Below, one piece after another: positions 9,545 to 34,911 of a stretch of DNA of 64,000 bases (the first letter of the stretch is position 1; each line of letters starts with the position of its first letter). Position numbers and translations under genes: made by a program. This DNA comes from Pagrus major. Lineage: Eukaryota > Chordata > Actinopteri > Spariformes > Sparidae. A model generated the notes under the pieces. That model worked only from the letters and a program-made list of their open reading frames with translations, was not told the origin of the DNA and searched no databases. The DNA lies in assembly GCF_040436345.1 (NCBI RefSeq), contig NC_133235.1:14860160-14924159 (forward strand). Reading direction: 5' to 3'.

Positions 9545-12500
9545 CACCATCATAAAGGAATATTTCGATATTTTGGGAAATACGCTTTTGTTTTTTTATG
9601 AGAATAAGATGAGAAGATCTGCACCAAACTGAACTCACACAGTCGATTAGCTTCAGATTTGCTTACGAGTTTCTGAATGTTAAACTACAAAATAACCAAA
9701 CAATAACTAATTGTTGCTTATTTAGTTATGAATATCAAATGGTATAGTGATACTTAAGTTACACGAGGGCTTCAAGTGTGGAACTGGAGCCAGGGGAGAG
9801 TTTGACTGTCCTTGGACGTATCTGTGGTTTGCAGGAATGTTAACGGCTAACATTTCATCCTGGTGACTGGGCTGGGAGCTTTGGATCGCTGGGAGAAAGA
9901 GGTTTTCAGGCCTGGGGCTAGCTGGTTGGCATGCTAACAAAACATCAAAACTGTTATTTCTTTACATTCTTTGGATAATTGTAGTTATTTTTTTAAAGTT
10001 TTTAAACAATAATTCTTACAGATTGCACCTTTAAGTTATCAAATTTAGTTTTGGGGGGGCAGTTAGCCTAGCCTCGCTTAGCTATGCCATCTTCTCATCT
10101 AACTCTCGGAAAAAAAAGTGATGTAGCGTATTTCCCAAAATGTCAAATTGTTCCTTTAAAATGCACAAGAAAGAGAGAGTACGTGTCCGTGTGTATGTGT
10201 GTGTGTGTTACAGAAAAAGTGAGTTATCTATTGACACAGAGACGGCCTGGTCAGACCACTGTGGTATCACAATGTAAGAGGAAGTGATTTAATCCGGAGC
10301 TTTTCCTGTGGGACCTGCCTGAGGAACGCAGTGACGGTTTGAAAGGGAGGCCCCTTTTTTTCTCTCTGGAAAAAAAAAGTGATTTTAAAGACATGAAGAC
10401 ATTTATTCTTTTTAATGTTACAGTCCACTCTTCATGTTGCCGTCAGATATATGAGAAAGAACAGGACGTGTTTTTAATCACTGTGCTTACTTAGGTCAGG
10501 CAAGCTTTTGTACTCCTTAACCTCACCCAAGTGTAATTGTAAAACGCATTCCAGTTTGACTTTGAGATATAAATACTGCACACGGGATGTTAAAACTCCT
10601 TCACCTCAAGTTGCACATCCAGAAATGTAGGTGCTGAACAATGACTAATCCCATTGCAATGCTCACAGTTAATTCAATGTGAATTGTGGAATGTAAAGCT
10701 TGGACGTGAAGTCTAAATTTACATGTCATTGTTAAAGAAGGACAGATGCTTGCTCATGCTTTATGCTACATACTAAAGTGTGCATAAAGGTTGGAAAATG
10801 TCTGGCTGGTCAGATCTAAATGCTGGTTTAAGATAAAAATCTCTGTAGTGGCGGTTCAGTAAACTGAGATGCAGAGCGTTTCAACTCAACATAATGACAC
10901 CGGAGAGGACATCACCTATACAAAAGACGACGCCGAACATCAGGGTCATCATGGAGGTGCAGGATGCAGACGCTTGATCGTTATCGAAGATGTGGAAAAT
11001 GGGCTGACGTCACACTCTCACACATGCTGGTTTTGAATGCTAATTGGTTTATGCTCAGTCAGAGAGACACAGAGAGAGACTGGGTGCAGCTAAGGGTGTG
11101 GGACTTCCTGGAATTTAAAAAACTGTGGTGTATTTTCCAGAGAGCTTTTCGCATATTTTCCATCAAAGCTTTGTTTATCGACGTTGTAAGCCCGATACAC
11201 AAACAGACAAATGAGTAAATGTTGCATTTTGTAATTTTGTACAGTTTCTGCACAGAGAAATAACATTATGTTGTCATGTCCTCTTTTTTTCTTTGATTTT
11301 AGGCAAACATTTTACCTGTGGGTAGCTTTATTTGATGATTAGCCTTATTGTTGCTATGCCTGTCAGATTTCCGACACATTAACAGTTTACAAAGATAATT
11401 GTGGCAATAGTTCATTCTGAGTTTTCAAACAATGGGTTGACAAGCCTGGCAACTTATTTCTAGCCGGCAACCATAGATTTTGCTGACTGAAATCTCTGGC
11501 AGACTTTATCAGCTTTAGCTAGCTGGGTTAGCTAATTAAGCTAACAATAGCGCTTTTACTTGGTTGAAAACACTCTCTCAGGCTGACCTTTTAATGTTTC
11601 ATGCAAATTTTCTAAAATGAGAATCGTGAAAATGGGTCTTAATATGCACTTGATTATAATAATAATGCAAAAGAAGATACTACAGCTCAAAATGTCGCAG
11701 TCAAAAGTCAACGTTAGCTTACACACGTGTCCATATTTTCAAACAGTATGTTTCCACTTTTACCAGTATAAGAGAAAAGGTTTTCAGGATGAGGACTAAC
11801 TGATATTTTTGGCAAACATAACATCTCAGGTAATGTTCCCCAAATCCATAAAAGGACAGTGCAGCTAACATTAGCTCAAAGCTTTGTTTATTGACATTGT
11901 AAGGTTAACTGCATTCAAAATGCTACAAGCCCAACAGACAAACAGTCAAATGAGTTTCATTCAGTAATTTTGTACAGTTTCTGCACAGTAATAACTATAT
12001 ATGACATTTAATGGAAGACAGAAAATATGAAAAATCCAAATCGTTCAAAATAAATATATATAAGACCTTGTTTTTGGTTCATGGTCAACATGTTCAGAAA
12101 GGATCTGGCCTCAGTATTTCTAAAATCCTGGCTACAGCTGTGATTGTGAAATTTGAAGTGAATTTAGGCCTTATGGAGTTTGATTGCTTTGTATCTTATC
12201 ACAAATGTAAAAACTGCTGCAGTAACATCTACTAAATAACATAAAGTATCATAAATAATCACTCTGCTGAAACTAAATGAGTATACTGACATGATACTTT
12301 TAAAGAAAAGCACTGATTTTCATCACATCTTTATTGTGGCAGATGCACTATCTTGATTGTTTTTGTATGCAAAACATTTGAATATTGTGGAAAGAAAAAT
12401 AAATGTTTTTTTCATGATTTCTGCCTCGGGATTATGTCTCATGATGACTAACGCCACAAACAAAGAAAAAACAAACTGTGTCATTAGCTTGCTGCATTTT

Positions 12501-14719
12501 TGAGAACATGCTCCAGATCTTTTCATTCATACTTTCTCCGCGGCCTCTCGGCTCTTTCTGCCCCGACAATGACCCAGGTCGGCCCCAGCTACCTGAAATC
12601 CCACTTTTCTTTTGAGCTCTAATTTCACTCACCGTGGGAAGTTGTAATTACCGCATTAGGTTACCCAAACGATCAGCACTGAGCTGCTCACTCTGTCCTG
12701 TTCTCAGAGGTCTGAGCCCCGACCAGTAGATCCAGTAGCTGAGGAAAGGAAACGACTGGGCAGAAACAGTTGCTGGGGGTGACCATGGATGCTAATCTGG
12801 GAGTGTATCTCATCTAAATCTAGATGACAGATCCACCACTGATTTACACAGGATGGAGACACAAACATAATAGTGGAAAATCCTTGTCAGTCAAGAAGAG
12901 AGATTGTTTCACATTATTTAAGCACAAAAGTAAGAACTGAAAGGAGAATTTCATCAGAACATGACAGATAAACAAAAGAAATCTCAGAAAAAAGTGTGCT
13001 GTACTAACAGCTAGATAGACGATTGGGCAGTCTTACATGCTATTGTATATGTCAGGTGTTCTTTTACTGTTTTCTGTCAATAAAAGAGTCTTTGGGTGTC
13101 TTTGTTTATGAGGTAAATACAGACTGGGAAGCCTCAGGGCTGAGGCCGACAGCCCTGCTGCACTTCATCAGGGCACCATCTAGTGACAGGAATGGAAACT
13201 ACCATTAAAGACACTGAGAGGACGTTATTTTGATGAACACATGAATCTATTAGTAATAAATGAAATAAGCTAAAGTGAGATTCAGACAAAGAATAAGGGA
13301 AGTTCACAGTGGTCAGGGTGCTGATGGAGGATTGATGGCCTCGTAAATATCCTGTCTGTGGAGAGCAAACAGAGTCAGAGGATAAAACACGGCTGGAAAA
13401 AGAGAGTGTGATTTACAATGAGCTGCTGAAACGATGTGAAAAACAAACAAGTGAGCAGAGCAGGGCAGCCAATGACAAAGACTGAGAGGTGGGTGGGATG
13501 GACCCAGCTGACAGTCTGCCCGTCTGCATCACACTGTAAAGAGGTTTGGGCTGCTGTTATCACAGTCATTGATGGCCAGAACAGTAAATAACAGTGAGAA
13601 GCCTCTACTGGGCAATCAATCTGTGTGTGTTTTATTTGATTTCCTATGGCAGGGGCATTAGATTTACGTAACAGGTTCAAAGTACTTAGTTGATTTCTGT
13701 AGCATCTAGAAAAGTCTTGTTAACAGAGATAGTTAGAGAGTCTTCACCAAGACAGCAGCACCACATAAACAAATCATAGAACATAATAATAAATGTATAA
13801 CACAGAGTTACACTGAAATAGATTCAATTTAAAGACAATAATCGAGATTCCGTCTAAAGAGGGTGAAACAAGACTTGTATTTTCACTCTTCTTCTCTATA
13901 GAGCTTTATTTTTCAGAGATCTACATGAAAAATAAAGGATAAGTACACCCAAAAAATGCAAATTTGAAAAAAAAAAGTAAAGTCTATAGTCTGCAAAACA
14001 TTTCTGGAGCTTTACAGTAAAAGAGCGTTGCAGCATTCTCCTAAACAACTGAAGATGGGGACTTGTTTTAAAACGTAAACAACAACAACAACAACATAAC
14101 ATCAGGGGGAAGTAGGGGTGCTTAAACAAGGCATTATAAAAACCATCAATTGCTCAAAAACATGTGATTGGATCTCATTTCCTCCTTTATATGCAAATAA
14201 ACACGTCCATTTTTACACAATAAATAAATAAATAAATTAAAGTATTATAACTGCCAATTTTAGGCCCAAATGATTAAGAATTCATTACAGTCAGATGACT
14301 GTAGTTGCTGTGGCTGCTCTGACATTTTTGCATCATGGTGTTCAAGTTTGCCGTCTGCTGTAGTGAAAAACTTCTCAAATTACTTTAAATTGTTAATAAC
14401 TATTTGATTTAAGTTGTCTCGGCCACTCAAGTTAATACAACAAACATTAATGTTGCACACTATGTACTATGATGTCATTATGACTGACCTCTTAGCACCC
14501 CTGACTGTGATTGACTTCCTAGCTGCACATTGTGAATCAGACTCTCTTCCTAGCCACTACACTAGCTGCATGGCTAATTAAGCTAACTAGCTAACGGCAG
14601 CTACAGTTAGCGGTAACAAATTAGGGTAAACTTGTACATATGTGAGTTGGTTTATGTATGTATGAAATAGACAGTTACACATGTTTTACTTGTAATCTGG
14701 TTACTATATAAACAAACAT

Positions 14720-14759
<40 letters not shown>

Positions 14760-14980
14760 GTTTGCTTTCATCATTTATCAGCTTAAAGGCTTTTTCACCA
14801 TTATTGATTCTGACACTTTGTACCAAATGATTTATTGTATAATTTCTTATTTATCGATCATGAAAAAGAATAATTATAAATAAATTAAAGACTTTGTGAG
14901 GGGACACACAAACTACCTAATCAACTGTTATCATCTCCAAAGAATTTACCGAACAATAATCAATACTTATTAACATGTGA
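9545..14980. other. Intergenic region between the LRR gene and best4
   Basis: The first part is probably the LRR gene's 3' UTR, but no clear polyadenylation signal can be tied to it. A piggyBac-type right end reads cttacagattgcacctttaa at about 10015-10034. Sequence at 11164-11275 recurs in direct orientation at 11876-11998 (shared core attttgtacagtttctgcac). A single arm of a foldback repeat lies at about 13925-14110; its fuller copy is at 53563. No protein-like frame with splice signals was found. Confidence 0.5.
14721..14758. repeat. (ATT)n microsatellite
   Basis: About 12 uninterrupted TAT/ATT trinucleotides upstream of best4. Confidence 0.95.
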
Positions 14981-14989
14981 ATGAAAATA

Positions 14990-15197
14990 AATCTACATAC
15001 TTTGTTGACAGGTTGTTTCGTGCACTCTGTAACTGTAGGTGTGTTTCTCCTGGGCTTCAGGTTCCCAGGTAATAAATCTAGGATGTTAATTTATGGCAGC
15101 ACAACAGAGAGGTTTAAATTCAGATCCAGAGAAGGAACTTTTCTCCTCAGGTCAGCAGGACTCGACACAAGACCAGGTGACACACCTGCCCTCACAG
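14990..15197 (+). other. best4: Probable best4 5' UTR exon
   Basis: The sequence runs into ctcacag followed by the donor GTAAGA at 15198. The next acceptor (attttacag, ending 15294) opens the exon that carries the best4 ATG at 15331. The 5' limit is not determined. An alternative is that 14990-15330 is one continuous leader. Confidence 0.4.
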
Positions 15198-15330
15198 GTA
15201 AGACACATCTTTAGATATTTGTTATGAGATGGTTGTAATAATGTATCGACAGAAATTCCTTTAGATTTCTACATTATTTTCTAACATTTTACAGGATTTT
15301 CTGCCGTTAGGACGCAGAATAAACCCAGAC

Positions 15331-18300
15331 ATGACAGTTTCTTACACCCTCGAAGTGGCCAATGCGAGATTTGGCGGCTTCTCCAGGCTTCTGTTCAGGT
15401 GGAAGGGAAGCATCTACAGGCTGCTTTACAAAGAGCTGCTGGTGTTTTGTGGGCTTTATCTGTTTTTCAGTCTGTTTTACAGGTAAATGATTTTAATTCT
15501 TCAGTTTGCTGCAGCCTGATTGTGATTGTGGCCATCAGTTAAAGTTTTATTTTCCTCTCTGCAGGTTCATGCTTTCACCACGGCAGCAGGATCTGTTTGA
15601 GCGTGTCGCCCTTTACTGTGATCAGTTCACCAACACCAGCTTCATCCCAGTTCTGTTTGTACTGGGTGAGTCTGATTGAACTCAGTCCTGGCAAAATCTG
15701 AAGATGAGTCACCATGATTAATGCTTTTTTTGACACAGGTTTCTATGTGACCATGGCCTTTAATCGTTGGTGGGGTCAGTACACCAGCTTCCCGCTGCCT
15801 GACAACCTGATGATGGTGGTGTCTGGGAACGTCCACGGGACAGACGAGAGGGGTCGTCTGCTGCGACGAACGCTCATGAGATACGCAAACTTATCCTCAG
15901 TTCTTATTCTACGATCCATTAGCACAAGAGTCCTCAAGCGTTTCCCAACTCTGGAGCACATAGTGGAGGCTGGTAAGGAGAGAAATTGAACTTGTTAGGT
16001 TCATTTTAGTGGAGAATTTCCAAGACTTTTGTTTTACTTAAAATCAGAATATTGCTCTTTTTTTTTACAGAACTTCCCAAACACGTGAAGTTCTCATTAG
16101 TTATTTTGTACAACATAGTTTTGCTTGTATATGTACAAAACTTTCTGAGTTGCAAAAAAGAAGAAGCAGTTTAAGGAGCTATTAAAATGAGAGACAGTTT
16201 AACAAAACACACAGAGGGGGTGCCCTTTAACTGACTGATTTAAAGCAACAATATGCAACTTTCAGGAGAAAGATAATGATTAATGAGTTGAGTCACCAAC
16301 ATTGTGTGCCTGTATATGCAGGTCTTAAACATGGCATTTGACTTTTTCACATTGCCAGGAGACAAATTGGCCTGTCTGTTTTTCTTTTTTTGTGTGTGTC
16401 ATCACGAACGCGCCAGAAAAACAGGAAACAGTTGAAAGTAGTAGATCATACACTTCATCAGACTAGAAGACATTAAAGTGTGTTTTAAAAAGTCTTACTC
16501 AATACAATTCTAAATAAGACAATAGACCATGGGGGTCTATTCTGGACTGAGACCCGTCCTCCATCCAAGTTTGGTGAAAATCCATCCGGTCGTTTTTGTG
16601 TAATCCTGCTGACAAACCAACAAACGGACATGGGTGAAAACGTGTGCTAGCATTATGAAAAGATTTTGAAAAAGACACATTTTGAGAATTGATTTAAAAG
16701 ATGTTACTGATTCTGCAGCCTCAGATCTTCAGACAGGAGGTTTAAAGCTGAGAGGTCCTGACTGTAAAAGTCCAGTCACCATTAACAGGCTGGTTCATAG
16801 GGGAGCAGCAATCCAGCAATATTTATATTATAAAACTCTTCGTAACACAACTATCTCTTACGTGCATTCATGTGGTGCCAAACTGTCTCATCTCTGTGCA
16901 GGATTTATGACGACACAGGAGCTTAAACTTTTTGAGTCTCTTCACTCTGATTTCAACAAGTACTGGATGCCTCTGACTTGGTTCTCAAACCTGGCGTCCA
17001 GAGCGAGAGAGGAGGGTCGAGTGAGGGATGACATCGCTTTGAGACTACTGATGGATGTGAGAGTTTCTTTACACTTACTATACTTTATGTGAGAATGAGA
17101 AATATGCATTGTATACACATTCTGTTTAACTAATTGTATTTATAAATTGATAACATGGATTTTTACCTGCAGGAGCTGAATAAATACAGAGCCAAGTGCA
17201 GCCTCCTGTTCCACTATGACTGGATAAGCATCCCTCTGGTCTACACTCAGGTAGGATCAGGAGCTCGACGGCAGTGTTGTAAAAAGTATTATGTAATTTC
17301 ATGGCCATTTATCTTCTTTATCTTTCACACTTTAATACAAAATAAATCCCAAATTCTTGAGACCTGATCACTGCCTTGTTTCTTCTTCAGGTGGTCACTG
17401 TTGCAGTTTACTCTTTCTTTGCCTTCTGCGTGATTGGCCGTCAATTTCTGAACCCTGAGAAGGGATACAAGGGTCACAATCTTGACATGTACGTCCCTGT
17501 TTTCACCCTGCTGCAGTTCTTCTTCTATGCTGGCTGGCTCAAGGTAAGTCAGATCCATGTTTCACGTGTACAAAATATATTTTGTTTCTATTTTGTCATG
17601 AAGGAGCATTCTGTTTCCACTCTGTAGGTGGGGGAGCTGATCATCAATCCATTTGGTGAGGACGATGACGACTTTGAAACCAACCAGCTGATTGATCGAA
17701 ACATCGAGGTTGTCCCATCAAGATATCTCTACGATACAACACCTCGAAAAGCCCATAAAATGAGTGCTAACTGCAAGTCATTTTAAATCTGTCTCTCTGT
17801 CCTGCAGGTGTCAATGCTAGCTGTAGATGATATGTATCAGAACTTGGCTCCAATTGTGAAGGACAAGCACTGGGCGCAGAGACATTTCTCCATCCCTTAC
17901 ACTCTGTCGACAGCAGCAGAGACTCTCAGGCCGGCCTTCAGAGGCTCCACCTTTGACATGAGGTGACCTTGTTTTACTTTAAATGTTTCAGTGCCTTTTG
18001 TTGCTGCTGCACAGTCCAGTAAAATCACCACCACTGCAATTACTTGAGCTTAAAATGTCCGTCATATCTACAGGATGAGTGCAGAGGATCTTGAGATTCA
18101 CCAGCCCGCAGACACTCCTGGAAAGAAACAGTATTTGCCTCTAAAGGGCTCTCTGGGCGATGGTCTCAATGGTCTTCTGCAGAGGGGCAAAGGTATCCTG
18201 CGAGGTGGGAGCCTCCCCTCTCTGATGGACGTCTCATCACACCAAAATGAGGAAGATGATGCTGATGCTGAGAATGACATTGATGCCAACAACTGCAATG

Positions 18301-18344
18301 AACAAGAAAAGGCCTTCATTCAAGTTGTAGTGGAACAAGTCTGA
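15331..18344 (+). CDS. best4: Bestrophin-4, calcium-activated anion channel
   Basis: Nine coding exons: 15331-15482, 15565-15665, 15739-15972, 16902-17056, 17173-17250, 17391-17543, 17628-17708, 17808-17962, 18074-18344. Together they give 459 aa; human BEST4 is slightly longer. Bestrophins are pentameric plasma-membrane chloride/bicarbonate channels opened by cytosolic calcium. The protein starts [17 protein letters not shown] as the family does. The neck region is [12 protein letters not shown] (residues 77-88), followed by [14 protein letters not shown]. The calcium-clasp acidic run [11 protein letters not shown] is at about 300-310. The tail after residue 370 is acidic and poorly conserved. 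Similarity to human BEST4 ([28 protein letters not shown]) and the hectd3/rps8 neighbours support best4 over best1-3. A likely 5' UTR exon ends at 15197, with an acceptor at 15294. The exon 7 donor is the weak GTTGTC. Confidence 0.95.
16505..16640 (+). repeat. Interspersed repeat tail in best4 intron 3
   Basis: The text ccatccaagtttggtgaaaa, tccatccggtcgtttttgtg and taatcctgctgacaaaccaa is the recurring end sequence of a common teleost retroelement family, probably RTE/L2-type. It lies inside the longest best4 intron. Family assignment is from general knowledge, not a search. Confidence 0.55.
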
Positions 18345-18433
18345 TGAAAACTATTGTTTTACTCAGTGTGAATGAACCATTGCTTTTATTGTATAACATT
18401 TTTTTGATTAGAGACAACTGACGTAAGTTGTGA

Positions 18434-18439
18434 AATAAA
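18434..18439 (+). other. best4: best4 polyadenylation signal
   Basis: AATAAA lies 90 bp after the best4 stop codon and is followed by a T/GT-rich stretch. It is the first canonical signal after the gene. Confidence 0.65.
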
Positions 18440-18449
18440 ACACATGTTC

Positions 18450-19430
18450 TTATTATGTACTGTATGTGTATATGAAAATGAATGTGACTATTCAATGCTA
18501 ATTTATAATCAAGGAAATTCACATTTTGAGGGCTTTAAAATGACTTCCGAATGGTTCAGTCAGCCACATCTATCCTCCATGACTTGAATCATTCTGTTAT
18601 ACAACTTTATCAGCAGTACAAAGTACAAATCATAAACACGGTACTGTCCATAGACATAACAGCAGATGCATTGGTGCATGGGACCAGTCATTGATTTTAT
18701 ATATAGTCTGCAGAAAATGGTGAATGAAATGATCAAATGTGTTTTAGTAAAAGCAACGATATCAAAATCAAAGTAAAAGTCCTGCATTCAAAATTTGATA
18801 TATATAAAAACAGTTTTATCAACAAAATATACTAAAAGTATCAAAATTAAAAGCACATTCTTGGATAACCATTGCTGATGCATTATATAAGCAGCTATTT
18901 CCTGCTGTAGCTGGTTGAGGTCGAGCTAATTTGGACTTCTTTACGTACTATAGTGTGCTTTAATCTACAATGATGCATCACATTTTAGTAAAGTTTTAAC
19001 TGCAAGAAACTATGGCTGTGAAATAATTGTATGCAATAAAAGGTATAGTTTTTCCTCTGAAGTGTATTAAAGCATTACTGTAAAGCAGCATAAAATGGAA
19101 ATTACAAATTACAAGTACAAATTCATCAAAACTCTATGTAAGAGAATAAATGTGGTCCACTTCCTGCACTTCTGCATAAAAAAACAGCATACAGTCTACA
19201 GAGGGTCAATGCATGCTTTTACTTGAATCCACGTGGTCTGCCTGCACACCAAAAAGAGCAAAAATTAAAATACAAAACAGAAGCTGGATCTTATTTTGTA
19301 CACTCGCTTTTAAACTAGGTAAAATCCAGCCATAACACACGGTCCAGCTGTGTACAAACGTGTCTGATTATCAAATAATGTACTGTTTTAAACATGTGTA
19401 CGTCGAGATTAATGAATTTAGTTGCATGAC
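18450..19430. other. Intergenic region between best4 and hectd3
   Basis: A/T-rich sequence of about 1 kb with no supported exon and no clear repeat. It ends at the presumed hectd3 promoter. Confidence 0.5.
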
Positions 19431-19435
19431 TTTTA

Positions 19436-19523
19436 TTTTGAAGTACAAACGACGGAAATGCGAGAGGGTCAAAAGGCATCTTCTGCGCTTCCGCGTTGTC
19501 AGAAATCCAAGAAACCCTCAACG
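19436..19523 (+). promoter_or_regulatory. hectd3: Presumed hectd3 promoter and first 5' UTR exon
   Basis: A more CpG-containing block (aacgacggaaatgcgagagg) ends at acg followed by donor GTAAAT at 19524. A matching acceptor, gtttgacag, ends at 19919 and opens the exon that carries the hectd3 ATG at 20025. The start site is not resolved. The splice pair is plausible but inferred. Confidence 0.4.
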
Positions 19524-20024
19524 GTAAATGAGTTTCACATTTTAAATACTTGTTGGCGGTAAAGGTACATTAAAAATAAGTTTCTAGACATAACTCTGAC
19601 TTGTAACCCGTGAGATATTTCTTTCTACACTTTCTGAATAAGACATCAGCTGTCGTAAACACCGCAGGTTACGCTTATTTACCTAAAGCCTAGCTAGCTT
19701 GCTAATGTTAGCTAACTCACTCTAATGGATTAAGGAAGGAGTTGATAGTTTTCTCACCGTCAGCGAACTTTGGTCAGATTTTTTGACCTTTTACACACTG
19801 TACCGTTACACTCCCGATTAAAGAGAGCTGGGAATTAAACCAATTCAATAGATTTGTCTGCGGGTCATTGGAGCCTTTGTTATTCACGAATATTCGGTTT
19901 TGTTTGGTTTGTTTGACAGGAGCATCCCCTCTGTACCAGGCAGAAAACAAAGGCAGGACAGTGGTGTAATGTCAGCTGACGCCCCCCTGCTGCTGAGCTG
20001 CTGACTGTCACCTCCATCACCATC

Positions 20025-28639
<8,615 letters not shown>

Positions 28640-28743
28640 TCTCTCTGCTGCTTCACCGAACAAACCACTGTTGAATGGAGAAATCTTGCCAAGTTTATCA
28701 CAATATCATATATCACAACTGCCAATTAATCCTAGCTGTATAT

Positions 28744-28749
28744 AATAAA
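28744..28749 (+). other. hectd3: hectd3 polyadenylation signal
   Basis: AATAAA lies 104 bp after the hectd3 stop and is followed by the T/G-rich ttggtgttttttg, a reasonable downstream element. Confidence 0.75.
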
Positions 28750-28769
28750 GAACTATATGGAAACATGGA

Positions 28770-29870
28770 AATGACTTTGGTGTTTTTTGAATGAAACATT
28801 AAATGAATACATGTGTTTAAATTTGTTTTAAACGGGTTGTGGCAGGCTTGTTTATTTCAATGGGAGGTTATAAGAAGATGTTTGACTGTTGGAAAAGTGT
28901 CATTATGAATAATGTTTATACTTACATGTTATTACTTATATGTAATGATAAAACATTGTTCATCTTTTTGTTCTATTAGGGAACTATCATATTAATAGAG
29001 TAAGATGCTTTAATTCGACCCTATCCTTTATTTTACTTTCAGTTGAAATTCATTGTAACTTATGGGTTAACTGGTAACCAATAAGAAATGCATTTTAGTA
29101 ATTATTTACTCTGAATTATTTGCCTGTGAAAAGTCTGTCACCATTATCATAAAAAAAATAATCTGTCACCATTTTATTTATTTATTTATTCATTTATTTA
29201 TTTATATTCTCATATTCTGCCATCCCCTGTTGTTACTTTAGTCTTGATCTCTGTTCCTTACACATTGAACTGTTGCGACTCATTAGTCTTACATTATACT
29301 AAAAAAAGACTGAAAAAAATAATACTTTAAAACAATAAATAAATAGAAATAAAGTTGACCCCGTGACCTAAATTTCCGCATACAAAATAGATTGTGTAGA
29401 TTTTTTTTCTACATTAACTCACTATATATATATATTCATTGATACATTTACATATCGAATTAGAACATTAAAAATAAAATACGAAAGTTATCAGTAATCA
29501 AATTTAGTAAATTATGTAATTAAATTGTATTGACAAAATATTATTATAGTGTTATAATGATCGAACAAAAGTATATATATATAAAATAACTGGAATATAA
29601 TAAAAAGTTATATTTGATTCATTGTTTCATCATTTTAAATCTTTAAAAAACAGAAGGAAGATATTTATAAAAAATAAAATAATTGAAGGGGTCAGTAAAA
29701 CGTTTTGTACATGAAGTAAATTAATTCCTAAAGATTTGTTGAGGGGAATAAAATTGTTTTCGAGTAAGTACAACAAGGATAAGAATGTATTATTATTAAC
29801 AACGATGAGAGAACAAAACCTCACCCGGAGAAAATACACCCAAGAGTACGTCCATCGAAAATACCGTTCG
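28770..29870. other. Intergenic region between hectd3 and rps8
   Basis: About 1.1 kb of strongly A/T-rich sequence with a short (ATTT)n tract near 29175-29205. No exon or recognised repeat. Confidence 0.5.
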
Positions 29871-29883
29871 CTGCTGCGTGAAT

Positions 29884-29955
29884 TCTCGCGAGAACACGTG
29901 GCTTCAAACCTCCCCATGAGCCTTTGCGATTCCTCTTTCTAGCCGGCGCCTGAGA
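29884..29955 (+). promoter_or_regulatory. rps8: rps8 core promoter with 5'TOP start
   Basis: The palindrome TCTCGCGAGA is at 29884-29893, a known core element of TATA-less housekeeping promoters. An E-box CACGTG is at 29895-29900. The pyrimidine tract CCTCTTTCT begins at 29932; a C followed by pyrimidines is the 5' terminal oligopyrimidine signature that places ribosomal-protein mRNAs under mTOR/LARP1 translational control. The start codon is only about 24 bp further on, the short leader usual for these mRNAs. The motifs are seen; start site and function are inferred. Confidence 0.7.
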
Positions 29956-33691
<3,736 letters not shown>

Positions 33692-33713
33692 ATGTACAGC
33701 TGTTTGATACGTC

Positions 33714-33719
33714 AATAAA
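33714..33719 (+). other. rps8: rps8 polyadenylation signal
   Basis: AATAAA lies 22 bp after the rps8 stop, the very short 3' UTR expected for a ribosomal protein gene. A GT/T-rich stretch (gtctgctgtcactgctttattc) follows in the next 30 bp. Confidence 0.85.
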
Positions 33720-33739
33720 ATCCAAACGCCCCCACAACT

Positions 33740-34515
33740 GTCTGCTGTCACTGCTTTATTCTTTCTTGGTTTAATGGTGTTGATGTGAAGGTTCATTCAA
33801 ACTGAATCTTGGTGACGGATTATAACGGTCACTTCACTGGGATGCTATTGTTTTTAATCCAATCAAATGTAACGTTCAAGGTTATTGAGATGAGGGGTAA
33901 TTTATGAGTTTGGGCAACCAGGCATTGTGTAAAAATAATCATGCAATTAAAGATGAGAATCTAGGAATAATATAAAATACTGTGGTAAGTATTGAGTATG
34001 AACATTGAAAACATCCAGAAGGCCAAAAGCTATGGATAACTGATAGATACAGTATATACATTTGCATGTAAAATCTAGTCTTCAAAAACATTAAATTGGA
34101 ACATTTTCTTTTGAAATTTACTGTATAAAGAAGCAGTGAAAAATACTTGGGAGGAAGAATGCTTGGAAAAAATAAATCTCTGGTTCTCCTTAATTGATTT
34201 TGATATAGTTTTTTAACTGTCCATTATTGAGTCCAACCGTGTTACAGAATGCAATGCTAGACCAGTGGACTGCTTTTCAGAACCTGGTGCCTACATTACC
34301 CACAATGCAACTTAGCCACTGAGTGACATCACTGGAAGCGTGACCTATACGCACCAAATTACTGAGGCTAATTCCTTGTATGTAGAAAACCGACTTAATA
34401 AACCTCACTGGTTATGACTGTTGAATCTACAATTAACATTAAATCTGTTTCATTGTGAGGATTATGTAAGTATCATTGCATAGTTAATTGTTGTTGCACT
34501 ATAAAATATAATCAT
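33740..34515. other. Intergenic stretch downstream of rps8
   Basis: About 780 bp of A/T-rich sequence with nothing recognised. It leads into another copy of the aagtact repeat family. Confidence 0.5.
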
Positions 34516-34518
34516 GAT

Positions 34519-34700
34519 CAGTGTTGGAATGTAACTAAGTGCATTTACTCAAGTACTGTACTCATTTTGAGGTACTTTTAGAGTATTTCAATTTTCTGCT
34601 ATTTCTAATTCCACTCCACTACATTTGGAGGGAAATACTGTACTTGACCACTACATTTATTTGATAATTACTAATTACTTTGCCAATTGCAGTGTGCAGA
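34519..34700. repeat. Teleost 'aagtactgtact' repeat copy
   Basis: Begins cagtgttggaatgtaactaa and continues gcatttactcaagtactgta, ttttgaggtactttta, actccactaca and gaaatactgtact. It is the same family as the cluster at 690-2965, in the same orientation. Confidence 0.85.
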
Positions 34701-34911
34701 AGAGCCAAAGCCAAAAAATTTCAAATTAATTTAGCAGCAATAACTAAAAAAAACCCACTGTTTTTGATAATAAGAAAAAAATTATGAATATGGGACCTGA
34801 TAATCAGCCTTGCAGGTAACTGATCAACCCATAGTGTACAGTACGTACTGCACATACGTGTGAATATATATACATACAAGAACAATTTATCACGTAGCAT
34901 ATAGGCACTGA

